Shown here in pieces: positions 11,501 to 22,011 of a DNA stretch of 64,000 bases. The translations under genes and the position numbers were made by a program. The notes beneath the pieces were generated by a model that saw only the letters and a list, made by a program, of their open reading frames with translations, was not told the DNA's origin and did not search any database. Origin of the DNA: Sycon ciliatum (Eukaryota; Porifera; Calcarea; Leucosolenida; Sycettidae); the NCBI RefSeq assembly GCF_964019385.1, contig NC_088655.1, positions 6,294,658-6,358,657 on the forward strand. Reading direction: 5' to 3'. Every line of letters starts with the position of its first letter. The stretch's first letter is position 1.

Positions 11501-11719
11501 GTGACTTGAATTGCCTTACATTACTACTGATGTCCACAGCGCTTAGCCGAGTCCTGCCAAGAGTGACAGTGATAGTGACGCTAGTGATAGTGAAGCCGTC
11601 GCCCTGGAATTTGACGGCGGAGACATTGACTTGGTCCCACCCTATGATCTCCATGCCCCAGCTATCCGTCGACGCCCAATGCGATATTGTTCCTGATTAG
11701 TGACGTCTGGAGGGAGAGG
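8588..11719 (+). pseudogene. Fam-1 copy B: degenerate gypsy-like pol
   Basis: This is the longest copy. It opens with a protease-like and linker region: VALDGNPVEILVETD, ending in an ADLIAGI block, then EQWRWKDGR. The RT follows (WLVELDDATHGC, CLDYHGLN, YVDD at about 9453), then RNase H (YCDAS at about 9890, TELDVA, ITDSKAA), an integrase Cys/His region (10500-10610), DNGTEF and GGVERMNRTL (10860-10990), and a C-terminal GDTVLFERPG domain. An acidic Ser/Asp-rich tail lies around 11540-11690. Breaks at the TAA near 9264, before YVDD, after RNase H and after the core match those in copies A and C. The RT also lacks the usual GF/GLxxAP stretch before YVDD. The WKDG-type linker suggests a distinct Ty3/gypsy-like lineage, by inference only. 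Confidence 0.8.
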
Positions 11720-12552
11720 TGTAATAGATTGGCCAAGTACCTGTCTTTGCCATCTCATCTCTCTCTCTCTTTCTCTCTCTCTATTCCTTTCTTGATAACA
11801 AACATATTTGCGGTTGATCACTACGTGTCAATTATTCTTGAGCTTTGTATTATTAATTCGCACTGTGTTCGTGACAGTTTTCCATTTTCCAGTACTGTTG
11901 TGCGTGCACACGATGACGTAGGTCGCCATTTTGTCCGTGTCATCTTGGTGCACAAGCCTTTATCCTTTTTCTCTTGCTCTTTTAGTTTTAGTCCTTCTGG
12001 TGCAAAAGCAAGTAACTAGTCCAATGTCGAGTGGGCTGTGAGTGTTGCATGTTTGCCAGTGTAGACGGGGTAGTTCACAACAACACCAATCATAATGACA
12101 TTGTTCTTGCATGTGCATGACTGCTTACTTTCACTTTCTTTTTTATCTGATGTCATCCATGCAACGTCAACATAACTGTTTGCTTCTAGTTCATGCTAGG
12201 TTTTCACCCTCCATTTCTCACATCACATCGTCTTCCATACGGTAGATTGGAACATTTAGCTCTGCTCCTCCTAATGGGCATTGGCTTCACTTGTTCCTGC
12301 TCATTACAAGTCATTACAAGAGGAGTATGGCTCCTCATTAACCAGCTGCTGTCCATAGCCTGGTATTTCACTTCACAACTATTATAAGTGTATTGCGGGG
12401 ATTCCCGAGCTAGTTGCAGGCAGTTATGTGGCGTTGCTTTCAAGCTTGTTGAACATTTGCATTACAATACAAGTTACTCAAAGCAGCACACTATCTCCCA
12501 AAAATGTCGTTATTGTCTGTGATAAGTTCGAAGGCATGAGAGATAGGGTAAG
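11720..12552 (+). mobile_element. Fam-1 copy B 3' tail, probable LTR
   Basis: A purine tract (TGGAGGGAGAGG, 11707-11719) precedes TGTAATAG, a plausible LTR start. The stretch is shared with copy C (51205-51619) and copy D (22533-23835, with insertions). It contains TC-rich microsatellite sequence at 11757-11785. The far end of the LTR could not be fixed because no second LTR is present. At 12189/12190 it preserves the empty site of the SINE found in copy D. Confidence 0.6.
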
Positions 12553-12794
12553 AACTTAATATACAAGAAGCCTCAAAAATACGCCCAACCCTCTGCTGCC
12601 AACGACAGGCAATTCAAAAGCACAGCACGGATGCCTGGAATGAACAAAAAACTGGTGCAACATTGGCATACCCGAGTGTTCTCCCCATGTGGGTTGGTAG
12701 ATTGGTTTTGTTCAGGACAAGAAAGTACGCCACTGGAAATCGAACCAACCAAGTTTAGCAGAGACTTCTTCATGCAGATTTACACAAACCGCAA
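12553..12794. repeat. Dispersed repeat shared with 29778-30014
   Basis: About 240 bp is nearly identical to 29778-30014, from GAAGCCTC through TTTACACAAACC. It sits between the Fam-1 B tail and the Gyp-2 chimera block. No coding or termini were recognised and the class is unknown. Confidence 0.7.
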
Positions 12795-12873
12795 TCGCAT
12801 CAGCAACTTTAATTTCCCTTTTCTAAATTCGTCATGCATCTTTCTTATTCCTCATGCTTGTACATTTGGTTTG

Positions 12874-13103
12874 TGTCATATCCTGTAGCATGTTATCCTT
12901 TCACCCATTCACGACATAGTCCTTCCCCTGCCTGTCGCCATGTATAGACGGTACGTGACCTCACACTACCCCCGTGCTACACACGATTCCATGCTCTGCT
13001 GGGCATGGCCTCCCTGACTCTTCACTATGATTATCTACACTCATCTGTCTGTAAAATAAACCACTTCCTTATGTCAGTGCATGGCACAACATGGTGTCAA
13101 AAG
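12874..13103 (+). mobile_element. Gyp-2 5' LTR and primer-binding site
   Basis: The 218-bp LTR runs 12874-13091 (TGTCATAT to CACAACA) with AATAAA near 13055. TGGTGTCAAAAG follows directly at 13092, in the position of the primer-binding site. TGGTGTCA is what the 3' end of a tRNA ending TGACACCA would pair with, as in some tRNA-Leu species; that identity is inference. Gyp-3 and Gyp-4 carry TGGTGTCAGAA at the same place. Confidence 0.85.
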
Positions 13104-13134
13104 TTAGTCAACCAGGTCTACACTTCGAGTAGAA

Positions 13135-14010
13135 ATGGCCAAGCTCGCGCCGCCTGCAGACTTTGATTTCTCCATTCCAGATGCCTTGCCGGCTTGGAAA
13201 CGCAGGTTTGTGGGATATTGCCTCGCCTCAGAGCTCAACGCGAAAGACGAGAAAGCACAAATCTCTACGTTGCTCTACTGGCTGGCCCCAGAGGCCGAAA
13301 CTGTCCTCGATCAACTGGTATTTGACGCCTTTGGAGACGAGGACAAGCATGACAAGGTCATGACGAAGCTGGACGCTTACTTTACGCCAGCACTGAACGT
13401 GTTTCACCAGAGGACCATTTTCCAACAGTGCGTCTATCTTCCAGGAGAGTCCGTGAAAGAATTTGTTCGGAAACTTCACGCCGTAGCGAAATTCTGTGAC
13501 TTCGGTGACCAGAAGGACAACAGAATTCGAGATCGCCTCGTGGCTCACCTTCTGGATCGTCAAGTCGCCAAGGAGCTGCAGCAGATTGAGCCCACAAAAC
13601 TCACCCTCACGGATGCAGTTCTCAGGGCCAGGCAGGCCAAGAAAATCTCCGGAGACGTTGCAGCACAAGCCGCCAGGCCGCAAGTCAATGCTGCATCCCG
13701 CTTTGGAGGAAAGCAGCAAGATGCAAGGAGTCGTCTCCAGCGCAGTGACATTCCATCGAAGCCTGCATTAACGCCGTCCATGCAGAGGAAGAGCGGCACT
13801 ACATCTTCAACAAGTCCGTGGTGTGGCCACGCTGGTTCGCACAAGAGCAACCGTTCTGCGTGTCCTGCATCTGGTCGCAAGTGTAATTCATGCGGAAAGA
13901 AGGGCCACTTCGCCGCCGTCTGTCTTTCCACTCCAGCAACCACGCGTGGTGCCAGAGCTGTCGGAAATGAATCCTTGCATCCCCGTCGCCACTCATGGGT
14001 GTTGTGGTAG
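13135..14010 (+). CDS. Gyp-2 gag, copy 1
   Basis: A 291-residue gag starts 44 bases after the LTR. It contains FSIPDALPAWKRRF near the start and a capsid-like helical region with LPGESV.EFVRKLHAVAKFCDF at about residues 100-125, similar in layout to Gyp-3 gag. A Cys/His cluster ends in a CCHC zinc knuckle, CNSCGKKGHFAAVC, at about 245-258. The knuckle binds element RNA for packaging. The frame runs out about 30 residues past the knuckle by a frameshift before the protease. The copy at 35504-36379 is almost identical. Being open along its length while its pol is replaced by BEL-a, it may be recently duplicated rather than under selection. Confidence 0.85.
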   Translation: MAKLAPPADFDFSIPDALPAWKRRFVGYCLASELNAKDEKAQISTLLYWLAPEAETVLDQLVFDAFGDEDKHDKVMTKLDAYFTPALNVFHQRTIFQQCVYLPGESVKEFVRKLHAVAKFCDFGDQKDNRIRDRLVAHLLDRQVAKELQQIEPTKLTLTDAVLRARQAKKISGDVAAQAARPQVNAASRFGGKQQDARSRLQRSDIPSKPALTPSMQRKSGTTSSTSPWCGHAGSHKSNRSACPASGRKCNSCGKKGHFAAVCLSTPATTRGARAVGNESLHPRRHSWVLW

Positions 14011-14049
14011 AGCTGTCATCCAACACCAGTCCTTCCCAGTCAACTGACC

Positions 14050-14270
14050 TGGTCAGTAAGTCGGCCTGTTTGCTCGACAAATTTGATATTCAAGATCGAC
14101 ACAGGTGCTGATGTATCGTGTATCATGCACTCCACTAACAGAATCTCGAACAGCGCCCTGTACTCACACCATCCAGTACCAAACTCCTTGGTCCATCTGG
14201 TGCACCTCTATCCATCAAGGGTCAGTTCACTGCAGACACCATGCACAAGAGTGAACAGTTCTCTGTGGAG
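14050..14270 (+). pseudogene. Gyp-2 retropepsin fragment, copy 1
   Basis: The block FKIDTGADVSCI holds the DTGA catalytic motif of a retroviral-type aspartic protease (about 14088-14123), which cleaves gag and pol in the particle. A frameshift follows within 30 bases, after which LLGPSGAPLSIKGQF can be read in another frame. At about 14270 the sequence passes without a gap into BEL-a pol. Gyp-3 keeps the same protease blocks intact (FKIDTGAD, MIGPDGNQLTIQGEF). Confidence 0.75.
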
Positions 14271-15893
14271 ATCGGAAGGAACAGCACTACGAAGTCGGCC
14301 TGCTCTGGAAGTCGGCGGAGCGTCCAGCCGACAACTATGCGCAGACCATGGCAACGGCGTTGCGACTTATGGCAAGGCTCGACCGCAACGGCCGGCGGGC
14401 GCTGTATGACGACGTCCTTCTGTGCGAGTACGGTGAGCTGGGCGCGATCGAGCTTGAGCCGGACCCGTCGACGGCGGGATACTACATGCCGCATCATGCA
14501 GTATTCAAGGCCGAATCCACGACGACGAAGACGCGCATCGTTTTCAATGCGTCCGCGTCACAGGCCGGCTGCGAGTCGTTGAACGCTCTGCTGGACCCGG
14601 GCCCGTCAATACTACCGAGCTTGGCAGGCTTGCTGATTCCGTTCCGGGAACAGCCGGTCGCCGTACAAACCGACATCAGGAAGGCCTTCGATATGATCGG
14701 TATGAAGGAGGCCGACCGGCGCTATCTCCGATTTTTGTGGAGCGATGCGTCAGGCAAGATGCAGGTCTGGCGACTGGCGAGGGTGCCGTTCGGGGTGAAT
14801 TGTTCACCGTTTCTGCTCACAGCAGTGCTGCGGACGCACCAGGAGTCCGCGCTGGAGCATGCCACGCCGACCGAGGCAGACGTCTTTGGCCGGTTGCGCG
14901 ACAGTCTGTACGTCGATGACTGCATCGCCAGCGTGCAAACGAATGACGCGGCACGCCAGTTCAAGAAGATCGGCACCGCGTCCCTGGAGACAGCGGGCAT
15001 GGATCTGCGGAAGTGGAAGTGCAATGTTTCGCTTGGAGATGACGAGGTGCAGTCGAGCGGCAAGGTGCTCGGTCTCTGCTGGAATGGCGAAGAGGATTCG
15101 CTTCGCATTCCGGTGCCTCCAGACTGTGACGATCCGACGACAAAGCGCCAGCTGCTGCACTGCGTGGCCAGCCTATACAACCCTCTCGGGTTCGCGTCGC
15201 CGTACGTCCTGCAGGGAGAGCTGTTCCTCAAGGAGCTATGGCAGGAGGCTGTCGGGTGGGATGACCAGATGGCTGCAAGCATGCAGGTGTTGATCCGGCG
15301 ATGGTGGGGAGAGAGGACAGCTCTGCAGCACCAGCCACTGCCGCGCTACCTCAGCTGCAGCGCCGAAGCAGTGATACATCTGTTTTTCGACGCCTCTGAG
15401 AGCGGGTTCGGCTGCTGTATCTACGCCATGTGGCCCAGAGTCAGCGAGCTGATCTTCAGCAAAGCCAAGGTTGCTCCGATGAAGCAGCAGACCCTGGCAC
15501 TGATGGAGCTGCAGGCAGCATTTGTCGGCAGTCGCTAGCTGCAGTTCGTCGCAGGAGAGGTGCGCCTGCCTATCAAAGAGACGCACGCTTGGTTGGATTC
15601 GATGACGATGCTACAGTGGACCGCCGGCCAACCCCATCGCTGGCGAACGTACGTCGCCAACCGGGTCAGCGAAATCCAGGACGTATCCAACGGCCTCGGA
15701 ATGGAGTGGCATCACTGTCCAGGCAGCGACAACCCGGCCGACCTGGCAAGTCGTGGTGCGACACTGAAGGAGCTGCATCAATCGAGCTGGCAGCATGGTC
15801 CCGCCTGGCCAATATGACCAACAGTAGAGTGCACCGAGGAAGAGTCGCTACCAGTGAAGGTGAATGTCGTCACCGCCAGCTTGGAGCCCGAGC
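14271..15893 (+). pseudogene. BEL-a reverse transcriptase and RNase H, copy 1
   Basis: The sequence starts with YEVGLLWKS, the usual entry to BEL/Pao RT, then YYMPHHAVFK, RIVFNASA, a QTDIRKAF motif with the first catalytic aspartate, PFGVNCSPFLL, and the YVDD box (14909-14920). RNase H follows with FFDASESGFG and ALMELQAAF. An open stretch runs 14348-15538. A TAG after FVGSR (15536-15538), shared with copy 2, interrupts RNase H, which continues with THAWLDS and PGSDNPADLASRG to about 15815. BEL gag, protease and integrase are absent. Upstream lies gypsy gag and protease, so this is a hybrid structure. At 15893 it is cut by a non-LTR element. Confidence 0.88.
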
Positions 15894-16850
15894 AGCAATT
15901 ATCAACAGAACAATAACTAATTTCCTCGAGTCGAACAACGTCTTCTCCACAATACAGTTTGGATTTCGCCATGGCCATCGTGTAGCCGACCTCCTTTCCA
16001 GCCTCCACCATCGGTGGCTGCATACAGCCAGGGAGAAAGACGCAGCACGCATACTCGCCATTGACAAAGCCGGGGCGTTTGATCGCTAATCACACCCCGG
16101 TGTGCTACACAAGTCCAACGTTTACAGCCTACGTGGGCAACTGCACCAGTGGCTCAGCAGCTACCTCAGTGAATGCTACCATCAAATGGTCATTTGTGGC
16201 CAGACATCCTCAAGGCTCCCAATTCAGGCTGGAGTCCCCCAGGGCTGTATTCTTGGTCCGAATCTCTTCCTCATATACGTGAACGACTGCGAGGACCACC
16301 TACCAGCCGGTGCTGACCTAGCCTCATTTGCAGACGACACTACACTGCATGCCAACATTACCCCCACCATCCAACAAGATACCACCCAAGTCCTCCAGCT
16401 AGCAGTCAACACCATCTCCCTCTGGGGTCAAGAATGGAAGATAGATATTTGAACCAGCCAAATCCCAAGCACTGACTGTCAGCGTCCACCGCACCCAATG
16501 GAACATGCCACAGATTGATTTCAACGGATCTAACCTGAGGGAACAAGTGGAGCTCAAAATCTTGGGCGTCAGTTTTGATGGTCAGCTTACCTTCCGGCGC
16601 CACCTTTGTACCGTAGCCCTCCCGGCAACACAGCGACTCGGCGTTTTGTGTTAGGCTTTCCATCTTTTAGAGGCGCCCGGTTGCATCCAAGCTTACAATG
16701 CTTTTGTGCGCCCAGTGATGGAGTACTGCCCCATCATCTGGATTTAAGAAGCCCGATCCCATCTTGCAAGACTCGACCGTGTGCAAGCCCACTATTCAAT
16801 TTTTTGCCTTTGCCTGTGAGCTGTGTTCATTGTAAATAAAATAAAAAATT
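15894..16850 (+). mobile_element. 5'-truncated non-LTR retrotransposon
   Basis: The end of a non-LTR RT is readable: IQFGFRHGH, an AIDKAGAFDR block in the motif A position, GVPQGCILGPNLFLIYVND and a FADDTTLHA catalytic box, then a thumb-like region with LKILGVSFDGQLTF and FVRPVMEYCPIIW. This arrangement fits the CR1/Jockey type. Stops lie near 16087, 16450 and 16745. The 3' end is an A-rich tail (AAATAAAATAAAAAA, about 16834-16848), typical of target-primed insertion, and the 5' part, including any endonuclease, is missing. Confidence 0.82.
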
Positions 16851-17232
16851 GTCACACTCGCTGACTGTATAAGGTCTGGTTACGTTGGCGGACAGTTGGT
16901 CATAACTCGGAACATTTTGTCCTACGCTATTTTCACAATGAATTATGATCAGCAATGTAGTGACAAAACCGGGTCAAAGCAGAATAGCTAAAAACAACGC
17001 TGATTAATACGTGACCAATATACATCATGCATATACATACGTCATTGTTCTTGCTCTCATTTGCTTGTGCCGCTATAATACCTTGTTGATGCGGAAGGAG
17101 AGAATGTACGGGAGAAGGTGTGTCACAACATGAAGAGAAGGCACGGAAGTTTACTCGCAAAAAAGTATTTACCTGCGTAATTCTTCTTTCTGCTCATAAA
17201 AACGAGCATGCATCATGGATAATCTGACTTAC
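16851..17232 (-). other. Intron-like flank of ankyrin exon unit 1
   Basis: About 300 bp of this stretch is closely related to 31416-31705, which lies in the same position beside the exon at 31706. It continues on the minus strand from the GTAAGT donor at 17227-17232. No coding was seen. Confidence 0.6.
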
Positions 17233-17331
17233 ATTATTCTTTCGTTCCAACGAATGTCCGAAAGTGAGAAGACATTCTACTACGGAAACATGACCTTTCC
17301 GTGCTGCATCATGTAATGGTGTGTTCCCATT
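17233..17331 (-). CDS. Ankyrin-repeat exon 1 (33 codons)
   Basis: On the minus strand a CTACTTCCAG acceptor is followed by exactly 99 open bases and then GTAAGT. The codons start NGNTPLHDAARKGHVSVVE and contain the ankyrin signature TPLHxAAxxGH. Ankyrin repeats are 33-residue helix-turn-helix units that bind partner proteins. The exon starts and ends in phase 0, so it can be joined to the other three exons without breaking the frame. The domain call is firm. Whether the exon is part of a working gene is open: no start, stop or further exons were found nearby. It is the most downstream of the four in minus-strand order. Confidence 0.7.
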
Positions 17332-17339
17332 CTGGAAGT

Positions 17340-17441
17340 AGCAGCAAAATTAAAGACAAGACATGTACACACATACCCACAGTCATACACATGTTGATGC
17401 ACACGCACGCATGCATGCGCACAAAACACTCATGCATGCAT

Positions 17442-17473
<32 letters not shown>

Positions 17474-17491
17474 CCAAAAACACACACATAA

Positions 17492-17522
<31 letters not shown>

Positions 17523-17540
17523 CACACATACACACACATT
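17340..17540. repeat. CA/TG microsatellite tract
   Basis: The sequence is dominated by ACACAC and CATGCACA runs. It lies just upstream (minus sense) of the exon acceptor at 17331, as in the other three ankyrin units. Confidence 0.95.
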
Positions 17541-17770
17541 AACTACAACACGCAGCAACTTGCGGTACGGGGAGTGCTGGCCATCGGAGGGAGAGGCTAC
17601 GGAGAGAAATGCGTAGACACGGCCGAAGCAGAATGTTGGTGGAGCCAAGTATGTACGAGAGAGGATTCAGGGTCAGCCGGGTTGACACTGCCAGAACAGA
17701 AAGTTGGCGGAGCCAAGCTTCTACAAGAGTCTGCGGCCGAGGGACGGCCCTGAGTAGCTGGAAATAAGCG
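17541..17770. repeat. Repeat shared with 32530-32765
   Basis: This stretch is closely similar to 32530-32765, from ACTACAACAC through GAGTAGCTGGAAAT. It ends the duplicated ankyrin-plus-microsatellite unit. A GGAGCCAAG-containing segment of about 66 bp is repeated in tandem in both copies. Confidence 0.75.
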
Positions 17771-18068
17771 CGGGCAACACCCCATCAACCCTTTCACTGC
17801 TGGCCTAGTTTCATCAGGTTATTTCCTTTAACATGCCTAAATATGCATGGAGGAAAAATCTTCGGCCAGCATTTTAAGGTTATGCTAACTCTCTGGTCTC
17901 AAAAGTCCATTTATTGCAGGGCATTATTTTTAGGCAAACTCCGAAGATTATGCCAGCATGATCTGCCAAGGGCTACCTGTGGCTCTTTAAACAAGGGTTA
18001 ACATCCCATTGCACACACAATATAGAAGACAAGGTTTAGGCTAGACTGGAATTCATGTGGGGAAATGT
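17771..18068. other. No gene recognised
   Basis: I see no motif, repeat or splice pattern in this stretch. Confidence 0.4.
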
Positions 18069-18248
18069 GGTTAGGCTTACACCCAGGCCACCACATGATA
18101 GCACGAATGTGGAGGGGACCGCTAACAAGGTTAGGCTTACACCGCACTTCCACATGGTAGAACAGATGCGTAAGTAGGCTGCTAACGGGGTTACGCTTAC
18201 ACCCGAACATCTGCATGGTTGGGCGAATGCAGAGGGGCTGGTAACTTA
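18069..18248. repeat. Three 60-bp tandem repeats
   Basis: Units start at 18069, 18129 and 18189, each opening GGTTAGGCTTACACC or GGTTACGCTTACACC and ending near GCTAAC or GGTAAC. The period is exactly 60 bp although the units differ at many positions, so the array is old. Confidence 0.85.
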
Positions 18249-18581
18249 GAGTTGGGTGTCAGCTCAAAGGCTTACGGGGTGCTTTGCAGCCACCCACTCC
18301 ATTTGAATGCCACCGAAAAATGAAATTGCTGGGGGAGGCGTGAGCCCAATCTAGCTGACCTTAACATGGAAACTACATGAAAGTGTACAGCGATGTTCAA
18401 GGACATAACTTTGAGTCTACAACAGTTAGTGTCAAGAGGGCAGGTGCCATCAACTATGCAGAGAGCAGCACGGGAGAGCAAGAGCACTCGTGCAGAGAGG
18501 AGTGCAAGGAGGGCAGTGCAGACGCTCCTGCTGCCAGCAGTGCTTATGGGGGCAGTGTGGTCACCACGACCTATAGCGAGT

Positions 18582-18694
18582 AGTGTTAGGGGGAAGTGCT
18601 GTCACTCATACAGCAGATAGTGTCAAGAGGGCAGTGCCGTCACTCAGGAAGCTGATAGTGCTAGGAAGGCGGTGCATGTACTCACGCGGTCACC
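18582..18694. repeat. 37-38 bp tandem repeats
   Basis: Units start at 18582, 18619 and 18657, each beginning AGTG and including an AGTGC(T/C)GTCACTCA-like part. A further related unit lies at 18428. The array covers the end of the DIRS-like recombinase, so it may be part of that element's terminal region. Confidence 0.7.
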
Positions 18695-19558
18695 AGTGCC
18701 TTCGCGATTGGCTCCATGTCCGATTCTGACAGACGGATGTATCAGAGGTCAGCGTTGCTCCGCCATCGGCCGGCCCTTTGGATGACGTAAGGTGGCAGGT
18801 CATTCCTTCCGGCGGCATTTACTGCACCGATATGCAGGCTATGGCTGGAGATCTTCTGGCTAGGGAGAGCTCGGCGGAGTAAGTCGTTCATGTCCGAGGG
18901 GCGAAGCGGCTGGCGAGACTGGTAGCGGAAATAGGCTCCCAGTACTTGGGGGCGCAGCTGTGCGTACTTCCCCAATGCGGCTACCGGGCAGGTGTTATTG
19001 TTGGTGGCGCCGACCGTCACATTGCTGCCCTCTCCCAGTTGCATTGTTTTGGAGAATGGGACAGCCAGCCTCACTGCGTTTTCCCGGATGCAGACGCGTT
19101 CCTGCGTCAACATCTTCTGCGGGTCGGTAGATGCGTACTCGCTGTCTCGCATGAATGCGTAGTAGTGAGTGTGATAGCGCTCCAGAGCATGGCTTGGTCG
19201 GCTGGTGATAGACCGGAGTGCGACAGGAAGCCCTGGATTGCATGGAGGTGTTGCACTAGTTGCGGGCGATACCCTGGAGCAGCAGGTCCAGTTGCCCCTC
19301 CTGGAACGGGGACAACGACAGGTGGTTGACCACGAAGTAATGCCGGAGGCCATGGAGGTAGACCTTGATAGTTGCCAGCCGGCACTCGGATGGCATGTAT
19401 GCTAGGAAATCCATTATGCGGATGGCCTGAATGGGGTATGGCGCGACACGGTACAGGCTGGCGTACCTCTCGTATGCTGTCACGCCGGCAGCATACGGCC
19501 GGGCGGTACTTGTTGTCACTCCCGCAAGGATAAGGCCCATGGTGTGGTCAGTAGGCAT
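18682..19558 (-). pseudogene. DIRS-like tyrosine recombinase
   Basis: On the minus strand the N-terminal half (19558 down to 19256) has a SAM-like core-binding look (TARPYAAGVTAYERYASLY). The catalytic half shows YYAFMRDSEYAS with the first arginine, and SHSLHIGAVNAA, where related enzymes usually have an arginine in place of the second histidine. It ends with VIQRAGRWRSNA and YIR, which should carry the tyrosine. A TGA directly before YIR and a frameshift near 19250 break it. DIRS-type elements use this enzyme instead of an integrase to insert a circular cDNA. Its overlap with the RNase H frame at 19516-19558 is usual for the group. Confidence 0.8.
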
Positions 19559-19986
19559 GTCAGCTGCTGGACTTCTAGCGACATGGGGACAGGAGACGCC
19601 TGGGGATGTAGCTTCCGGAAGCTCTCGACCTGCAGCCGGGACAAACGGTCAGCAAGAACGTTGTCAACACCACGTATGTGTGCTAAAAACACAACCATGT
19701 CATGCTTGGCAGCCGCTAGCAACGCAATCCTGACAAGTGCCATGATTTCTGGGCACCTTGAGATTCCTGTGCGCCAGATTGTGCAGACCATTTCGTTGTC
19801 ACATTGAACTAATAGTCGACGCTTGCACAGTCGTTTGCCTAGCGTCACACAGATAAGGACGACGGGAAACAATTCGCGCCATTCTAAGGACAGATCCTTG
19901 TGGAGTGCCTCCCACTGGCCATACGCCCATTCTTTGCTACAGACCAAGCCATAGCCATGGTCAGAAGCATCCGTGAACAGCTGCAT
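19516..19986 (-). pseudogene. DIRS-like RNase H
   Basis: The minus-strand frame reads QLFTDASDHGYG, EWRELFPVVL, LVQCDNEMV and HIRGVDNVLADRLSR, the acidic RNase H positions and the tether motif of DIRS/Ngaro elements. It ends with a stop at 19516, already overlapping the recombinase. This stretch is itself open; the damage lies in the RT upstream. Confidence 0.8.
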
Positions 19987-20934
19987 CTCAGTGGGTTTGC
20001 ACCAGGATGGGTCTAGCAGTAATGATCGGCCGTTCCATGAATCAATGCAAGCGTGCCACCAGGGTTATATCGTTTGGAGCCTCTTGGTTCCGGCGCTGGG
20101 TCCTGTCAAGAGACATGAACTGGCTGGTCTCGTCGAAGAGCCGGCGGCAAAAAGTGCGCCCGGGCGGTACTATTTTGTCAGCAAATGACAAAGAGCCTGC
20201 CAACGAGAGCAATTCCCGTTTGGTGCACTGTACTCAGTGTACCCAGGAGTCAAGGGTGTTCTTTAGTTCTGACAGATTTGAGGCTGGCAGTCGCATCTCC
20301 CATGCTTGGGAAACTAACTCTATGCCCAAAAATGTGACTATTGTGGACGGCGCGCACACCTTGTCAGTCAGGGCCCTCGGCTAATGGGACATGCAGGTGC
20401 TCCATGACTGCTAGTAACGTGTGAAACTGCTGACGAGCATAGTTTGGCGGCTCTGGAGGTTGAACTGTGAGGACATCATCGAGGTAGTGCAGCAGGTCAT
20501 GCACATTGAATCAATTCGTGGCTACCCAGCAAAAGGGCATCGGCAAGCCTGTTATACAAAAATGGAGAGGACTGCAGGCCAAAGGGGAGGAATTTGTCAA
20601 CGTAGAATGCGTTGTCCCAGTGAATGCCCAGCAATGGCCAGCCCGACGGGGCCACGGGACATAGTCGGAATGCATTGCGTAGCTCGACTTAGGATAACAG
20701 GGCCCCCTTGCCATGCCGGTGCAGCAGCCGAACCGCATATTCAACAGTCATTAAGTGCAGCGAAAATTCGTCTTGCCTGATACCGTCAGTAATGCTAGTG
20801 CCCTCAGGTGCAGATAAATGCATAATCAAGCGAAGTTTTCCCGACTTCTTGGGGACCACACCTACACCAGAGCAGCGCAGATCTGCATGAGGTAAGTGGG
20901 TGTGGGCCAGCCATACGACCCTCGGTGCATTCAT
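19987..20934 (-). pseudogene. DIRS-like reverse transcriptase
   Basis: Blocks in order on the minus strand: GVGVVPKKSGKLRLIMHLS, DGIRQDEFSLH, a VELRNAFRLCPV motif A (aspartate replaced by glutamate), FYVDKFLPFGLQSSPFLYNRLADAL and a catalytic LLHYLDDVLT at about 20472-20490. Frameshifts near 20700 and 20500 and several stops break it. The FGLxSxPxxFNxLADAL type of motif distinguishes DIRS-like RTs from gypsy and BEL. The glutamate in motif A would impair catalysis. Confidence 0.8.
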
Positions 20935-20983
20935 TAGACTAAATTGGGAGCAACAAAATGAGAGCGATCACCGGAGTAACCGA

Positions 20984-21990
20984 TTACAACACCGTCACGC
21001 ATGTCATGCATAAGGGAGTTAACGAATGCGCGGTCAGGGTGCCTGGCCAGAGCCGACGCAAGCCGATCCAAGTGAACGGGCGTCCAGGGGGACTGTTGGC
21101 GCAACGGAACGCCTGCCGGCTGGTTGCCCTGTGCGACACTCTCGTGCGCTGTGTCCGAAGACGTTGCAGGTGCTGCATTGGTGAGCGTACGGACAGGGGT
21201 TTCGATGACACAAGCCCCGGTTGTACAGTCGACACTGCCCGGTTGACGAGCGTGCGGCGCCGGGGGCTACCGCGGAGCTGGGCCGAAAGGGCCACACAGA
21301 ACGGGCATCGAACACGGTAGTGTACAGTGTTTGTGGTGTCCCAACGACGTGACAGCTGGGACGCGATGCTGTGGCGGAAGGTACAGTCATACTCCGCTAC
21401 AGCGGAAAACGTGAATTTCTTGCTGGCGTTCAGAATATGGTGCTGATACGCCAACAGTTCTGCTGCTCTGCGCGGACGCGCATCTAGATGGACGGCTGCG
21501 AATATTTTTGATGTCCGAAATGCGCCGGGACATGCGTGGCTGGGAGGACAGCGTGAATTTTCCGGGTGCCTCCTCGCCCAACACCAGAGCGCGGGGGCTT
21601 GGCACGTCCGTAACGGTCAGTGGCAACAGTTGTTGTAAGTCAACAAATTGGTGCGTTATGATTTTGTCGATCACGCTCTGGGGTGCGCTTGATTTTTACA
21701 GGCCCTTAATCATGCAGCATGGCGCAGGAAACACTAGACGAATGCAAAGTGGACGTACCTAGGGCTGAGGTTGCTGTTTGCGCTGCACCTGCCAGACGAT
21801 CCAGTCGGTCCATAAACGGTTTCATGACGGTCGCGATTGCGGCGAACACGGGGGCAACAGGTATAGTAAGTTCGTGGGTGTCCCTGTCCTCGACATTTTG
21901 TCGCGCAGCCACCGCGGGGGTCTCAGAGAACTCCGCGTGGGGTCCGAATTCGGATTGCATCAATTCGGATCGCATCAACCGCATCAACCG
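20984..21990 (-). pseudogene. DIRS-like gag
   Basis: The minus strand carries an N-terminal part (21987-21706), a middle part with FVDLQQLLP (21660-21600), and a cysteine-rich region at about 21230-21130 reading CRLYNRGLCHRNPCPYAH, a CCCH finger, followed by CSTCNVFGHSAREC, a CCHC knuckle. This finger pair is characteristic of gag-like proteins of DIRS elements and binds nucleic acid. Frameshifts near 21690 and 21400 break the frame. It lies upstream of the RT, as expected. Confidence 0.7.
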
Positions 21991-22011
21991 GGAAAGCAGC
22001 TCAACGACAGC

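Noticed and set aside
13228-13719. 163-codon minus-strand frames at 13228 and 35597
   Set aside because: They are antisense to the two Gyp-2 gag genes and recur only because the gag is duplicated.
14722-15282. A 186-codon minus-strand frame at 14722-15282
   Set aside because: It is antisense to the BEL-a RT and shows no recognisable motif.
15430-16089. A 219-codon plus-strand frame spanning BEL-a and the non-LTR element
   Set aside because: It reads BEL-a in the wrong frame and crosses an element boundary by chance. Only its last part matches non-LTR RT.
18069-18248. CRISPR-like spaced repeats
   Set aside because: The units are contiguous without unique spacers, and the window is eukaryotic.
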